A DNA stretch of 64,000 nucleotides from the NCBI GenBank assembly GCA_900766585.1, contig CAAFVV010000038.1, positions 1 to 64,000 of the forward strand. Reading direction: 5' to 3'. Both the position numbers and the translations under genes were made by a program. Of this stretch, positions 61,695-64,000 are shown piece after piece. The stretch is from Clostridia bacterium (lineage in GTDB: Bacteria > Bacillota > Clostridia > Oscillospirales > Acutalibacteraceae). Every line of letters starts with the position of its first letter. Within the stretch, counting starts at the first letter, position 1. The notes beneath the pieces are model-generated. The model made no database searches. It was not told where the DNA came from and saw only the letters and a list, made by a program, of their open reading frames with translations.

Positions 61695-63587
61695 TCAGAT
61701 TTTCTCAATTGCGCCGAATTTGCAGCCGTCCACACAGGCGCCGCACTTGAGGCATTTCGCCGGGTCGATCTGCATGGAGGGCAGCTTGTGACCGGGCGCG
61801 GTGTAATCGGTCTTGGCGATCGCGTCAGCCGGGCAGTTGCGGGCACACTTGCCGCAGCCGATGCACTTGTCCTGATCAATGTGGAAGGTCAGCAGGTGCT
61901 TGCAGACGCCGGCGGGGCATTTTTTATCCACCACATGCGCCACATATTCGTCGCGGAAGAAGCGCAGCGTTGCCAAAACGGGGTTCGGCGCGGTCTGGCC
62001 GAGGCCGCACAGGGAGTTTGTCTTGATGTACTGGCACAGCTCCTCCATCTTGTCGAGGTCCTCGAGTGTGCCCTTGCCGCGGGTGATCTTGTCCAGCATC
62101 TCCAGCAGGCGCTTGGTGCCGACGCGGCAGGGAGTGCACTTGCCGCAGGACTCATCCACGGTGAATTCGAGGAAGAATTTCGCCATATCGACCATGCAGG
62201 TGTCCTCGTCCATGACGATCAGACCGCCCGAACCCATCATGCAGCCGATGGCAATCAGGTTATCGTAGTCCACCTCGGTGTCGATCAGGCTGGCGGGAAT
62301 ACAGCCGCCGGAGGGGCCGCCCGTCTGCGCTGCCTTGAACTTTTTGCCGTTCGGGATACCGCCGCCGATCTCTTCGACGATCTCGCGCAGCGTGGTGCCC
62401 ATCGGGATCTCCACAAGGCCGGTATGCTTGATCTTGCCGCCCAGCGCGAACACCTTGGTGCCCTTGGAGCGCTCGGTGCCCATGGAGGCGAACCACTCCG
62501 CGCCGCGCAGGATGATCTGCGGGACGTTCGCAAAGGTCTCAACGTTGTTTTCCACTGTGGGGCAGCCGAACAGACCCTTAACCGCAGGATAGGGCGGACG
62601 GGGACGCGGCTCGCCGCGGTTACCCTCGATGGAGGTCATCAGCGCGGTCTCCTCGCCGCAGACGAATGCGCCTGCGCCCAGACGGATCTCCATGTCGAAG
62701 TCAAAGCCGGAGCCGAAGATGTTTTCGCCGAGGATACCGGCGGCGCGCGCCTCGTCGATCGCGACCTGCAGGCGGTGAACGGCGATCGGGTATTCGGCGC
62801 GGACATAGACAAAGCCCTTGGTCGCGCCGATGGCATAGCCCGCGATCGCCATGGCCTCGACGATGCAGTGGGGGTCGCCCTCGAGGACCGAACGGTCCAT
62901 GAAAGCGCCGGGGTCGCCCTCGTCGGCGTTGCAGACAACGTATTTCTGCGGGGCTTTATTCGGCGCGGTGAGCGCCCATTTGCGGCCGGTGGGGAATCCG
63001 CCGCCGCCGCGGCCGCGCAGACCGGAATCGGTGATGACCTGGATGACCTGCTCCGGCGTGTACTCGGTCAGCACCTTGCCGAGCGCCTGATAGCCGTCGG
63101 TGGCGATGTATTCCTCGAGCGACTCGGGGTCGATAACGCCGCAGTTGCGCAGCGCCACGCGGTTTTGCCGGCGGTAGAAGGGGGTCGCATCGAGCGGCAG
63201 GATCTCGTCGCCTTTGACCGTCTCGTCATACAGAAGACGGGTCACGACGTTGCCCTTGGCAAGATGCTCGGTCACGATCTCGTGGACATTTTCCACTTTC
63301 ATCATGGAGTAGAAGGAACCCTCGGGATAGACGATCATGATGGGGCCGAGAGCGCAAAGACCGAAGCAGCCTGTGCGGACGACCTCCACGCGGTCGGACA
63401 GCCCCTGCGCTTCAATCTCGGTATGCAGCGCCCGGATGATCTCCTCGCTGTGAGAGGATGTGCAGCCCGTACCGCCGCAGACCAGCACATGACGCCGGGT
63501 TATGCTGTCCGGCTTGTGCTGTTTGCGGACACTGATGACGTCGCGGTACTGTTCGCGGACGACATTCAGCTCTTCCAGAGTTTTCAT
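61695..63587 (-). CDS. hydB: Hydrogenase NADH-binding subunit (NuoF-like)
   Basis: The 630-residue protein has an N-terminal thioredoxin-like [2Fe-2S] domain (CGGTGCTSS and CFGLC), then the NuoF-type core with FMN/NADH binding (GLRGRGGGGFPTGRKW, EETALMTSIEGN), a [4Fe-4S] site (ESCGKCTPCRVG) and a C-terminal pair of [4Fe-4S] motifs (CIGCGKCARNCPADAI, CLKCGACVDGCKFGAI). It passes electrons between NADH and HydA. I chose ATG 63587 behind AAAGGTG rather than the longer frame to 63647. The usual third subunit HydC (NuoE-like) is not directly upstream; the operon starts with this gene. Confidence 0.95.
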   Translation of the reverse strand: MKTLEELNVVREQYRDVISVRKQHKPDSITRRHVLVCGGTGCTSSHSEEIIRALHTEIEAQGLSDRVEVVRTGCFGLCALGPIMIVYPEGSFYSMMKVENVHEIVTEHLAKGNVVTRLLYDETVKGDEILPLDATPFYRRQNRVALRNCGVIDPESLEEYIATDGYQALGKVLTEYTPEQVIQVITDSGLRGRGGGGFPTGRKWALTAPNKAPQKYVVCNADEGDPGAFMDRSVLEGDPHCIVEAMAIAGYAIGATKGFVYVRAEYPIAVHRLQVAIDEARAAGILGENIFGSGFDFDMEIRLGAGAFVCGEETALMTSIEGNRGEPRPRPPYPAVKGLFGCPTVENNVETFANVPQIILRGAEWFASMGTERSKGTKVFALGGKIKHTGLVEIPMGTTLREIVEEIGGGIPNGKKFKAAQTGGPSGGCIPASLIDTEVDYDNLIAIGCMMGSGGLIVMDEDTCMVDMAKFFLEFTVDESCGKCTPCRVGTKRLLEMLDKITRGKGTLEDLDKMEELCQYIKTNSLCGLGQTAPNPVLATLRFFRDEYVAHVVDKKCPAGVCKHLLTFHIDQDKCIGCGKCARNCPADAIAKTDYTAPGHKLPSMQIDPAKCLKCGACVDGCKFGAIEKI

Positions 63588-63683
63588 GCGTGCAGTCAAC
63601 ACCTTTCTGTTAGTTGCTTTCCACGGTACAGCGGAAAGCCCGTTCACGCCGCCCCATTACCCCATGTGCGGCATAACATGCCC

Positions 63684-63692
63684 AGTATATCA
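63684..63692 (-). promoter_or_regulatory. Extended -10 promoter of the hydrogenase operon
   Basis: On the minus strand TGATATACT gives a TG-extended -10 (TATACT at 63689-63684). No good -35 lies at the right distance. The leader is about 90 bases. Confidence 0.5.
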
Positions 63693-63774
63693 CATTCTAC
63701 ATGAAAAGAAAAGTCTTTTTTCGCCTTTCGGTTGGCTCGGACGGAGAAAAAAGACGGATTTTTTTGTAAAAAAA

Positions 63775-63804
63775 GCCCGATGCCGATCAAATGCGGCACC
63801 GGGC
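63775..63804 (-). terminator. Terminator of the LacI-family gene
   Basis: GCCCGATGCCG and CGGCACCGGGC pair with one mismatch. On the minus strand the stem is followed by seven T residues. Confidence 0.8.
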
Positions 63805-63810
63805 GGGGAG

Positions 63811-64000
63811 TCAGGATTCTTTTTTTCGGCGGGTGGAGGCGCGTTCGATCAGCCGCACGGGCAAAAATCGGTGACTGAACGCCTGACCGTCCGATTTGTC
63901 GGTCTCATAGCACAGCTTTGCCGCTTCATAACCAATGCCTTGAAAATCCTGCGCGACGGTTGTGATCGGCACGGCGTTTTCCGCCGAGACCGGCAGATTG
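63811..64000 (-). CDS. LacI family transcriptional regulator, C-terminal end (partial)
   Basis: The last 62 codons are present; the start is beyond the window. The frame reads VPITTVAQDFQGIGYEAAKL, then FLPVRLIERASTRRKKES. This is the typical end of a LacI/GalR effector domain (TT then a helix with GxxA, final strand with LIERAST). It could respond to a sugar and regulate genes outside the window, or act on the clusters here. Confidence 0.75.
   Translation of the reverse strand, partial: NLPVSAENAVPITTVAQDFQGIGYEAAKLCYETDKSDGQAFSHRFLPVRLIERASTRRKKES

Noticed and set aside
61788..63704. A 638-codon plus-strand frame opposite hydB
   Set aside because: hydB has all expected cofactor motifs, while the plus frame encodes an Ala/Asp/His-rich product without family features.
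1..64000. CRISPR arrays
   Set aside because: No regularly spaced direct repeats were seen in any intergenic region, and no cas-like protein is present.

Overview
The window (about 58% G+C by eye, with A+T-richer islands) looks like the chromosome of an anaerobic, fibre- or glycan-using Firmicute of class Clostridia, most likely Oscillospirales/Ruminococcaceae-like. The reasons are a HydB-HydA [FeFe] hydrogenase pair, Gram-positive surface proteins with C-terminal anchors (two with NPxTG sorting signals), strong AGGAGG ribosome sites, carbohydrate ABC importers without their own ATPase, and conjugative-element debris of the Clostridia type. The genus cannot be fixed from the sequence alone.

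Layout. 1-8.8 kb: end of a surface protein, a MATE exporter behind an attenuator-like leader, a LysR regulator overlapping a UvrA-like ABC ATPase, a small XRE regulator with a PUA-like/coiled-coil protein and a peptide deformylase, and an aldo/keto reductase divergent from a MerR regulator. 8.9-12.5 kb: decayed integrative element, with sigma-factor scraps, an intact A+T-rich sigma-like fusion protein, a structured RNA, a MobC/serine-recombinase chimera, an intact tRNA-Pro, an integrase-like tail and half a tRNA-Pro. 12.8-14.6 kb: one small conserved-type gene, then 1.2 kb of regulatory DNA with a repeated GAAACAGTTTC-like motif and a leader of about 760 nt.

14.6-32.3 kb (cluster A) and 36.4-56.5 kb (cluster B) are two paralogous glycan-uptake clusters. 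Each has the same seven-gene core: large solute-binding protein with carbohydrate-binding-like modules, permease, permease, NHL/TPR/YIP1 membrane protein, DUF5696-type lipoprotein, permease, permease. Each also has a second small solute-binding lipoprotein and an NPxTG surface protein, placed after the core in A and before it in B. Cluster A begins with two GH5-like glycosidases, one secreted and anchored, one apparently cytosolic. Cluster B ends with a GntR/LacI-type regulator and a metallophosphoesterase. Neither cluster encodes an ATPase. Between them lie asnA and a beta-helix lipoprotein on the minus strand. 56.5-59.8 kb holds an AraC regulator divergent from a two-domain SGNH esterase-like surface protein. 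59.9-63.6 kb holds the hydrogenase genes, and the window ends inside a LacI-family regulator.

Working model (inference): surface glycosidases, esterase and beta-helix proteins trim a complex glycan, NPxTG proteins hold it at the wall, and two solute-binding proteins feed two permease pairs joined by the NHL/YIP1 and DUF5696 membrane components. A shared ATPase encoded elsewhere would power import, and reducing equivalents from fermentation would leave partly through the hydrogenase.
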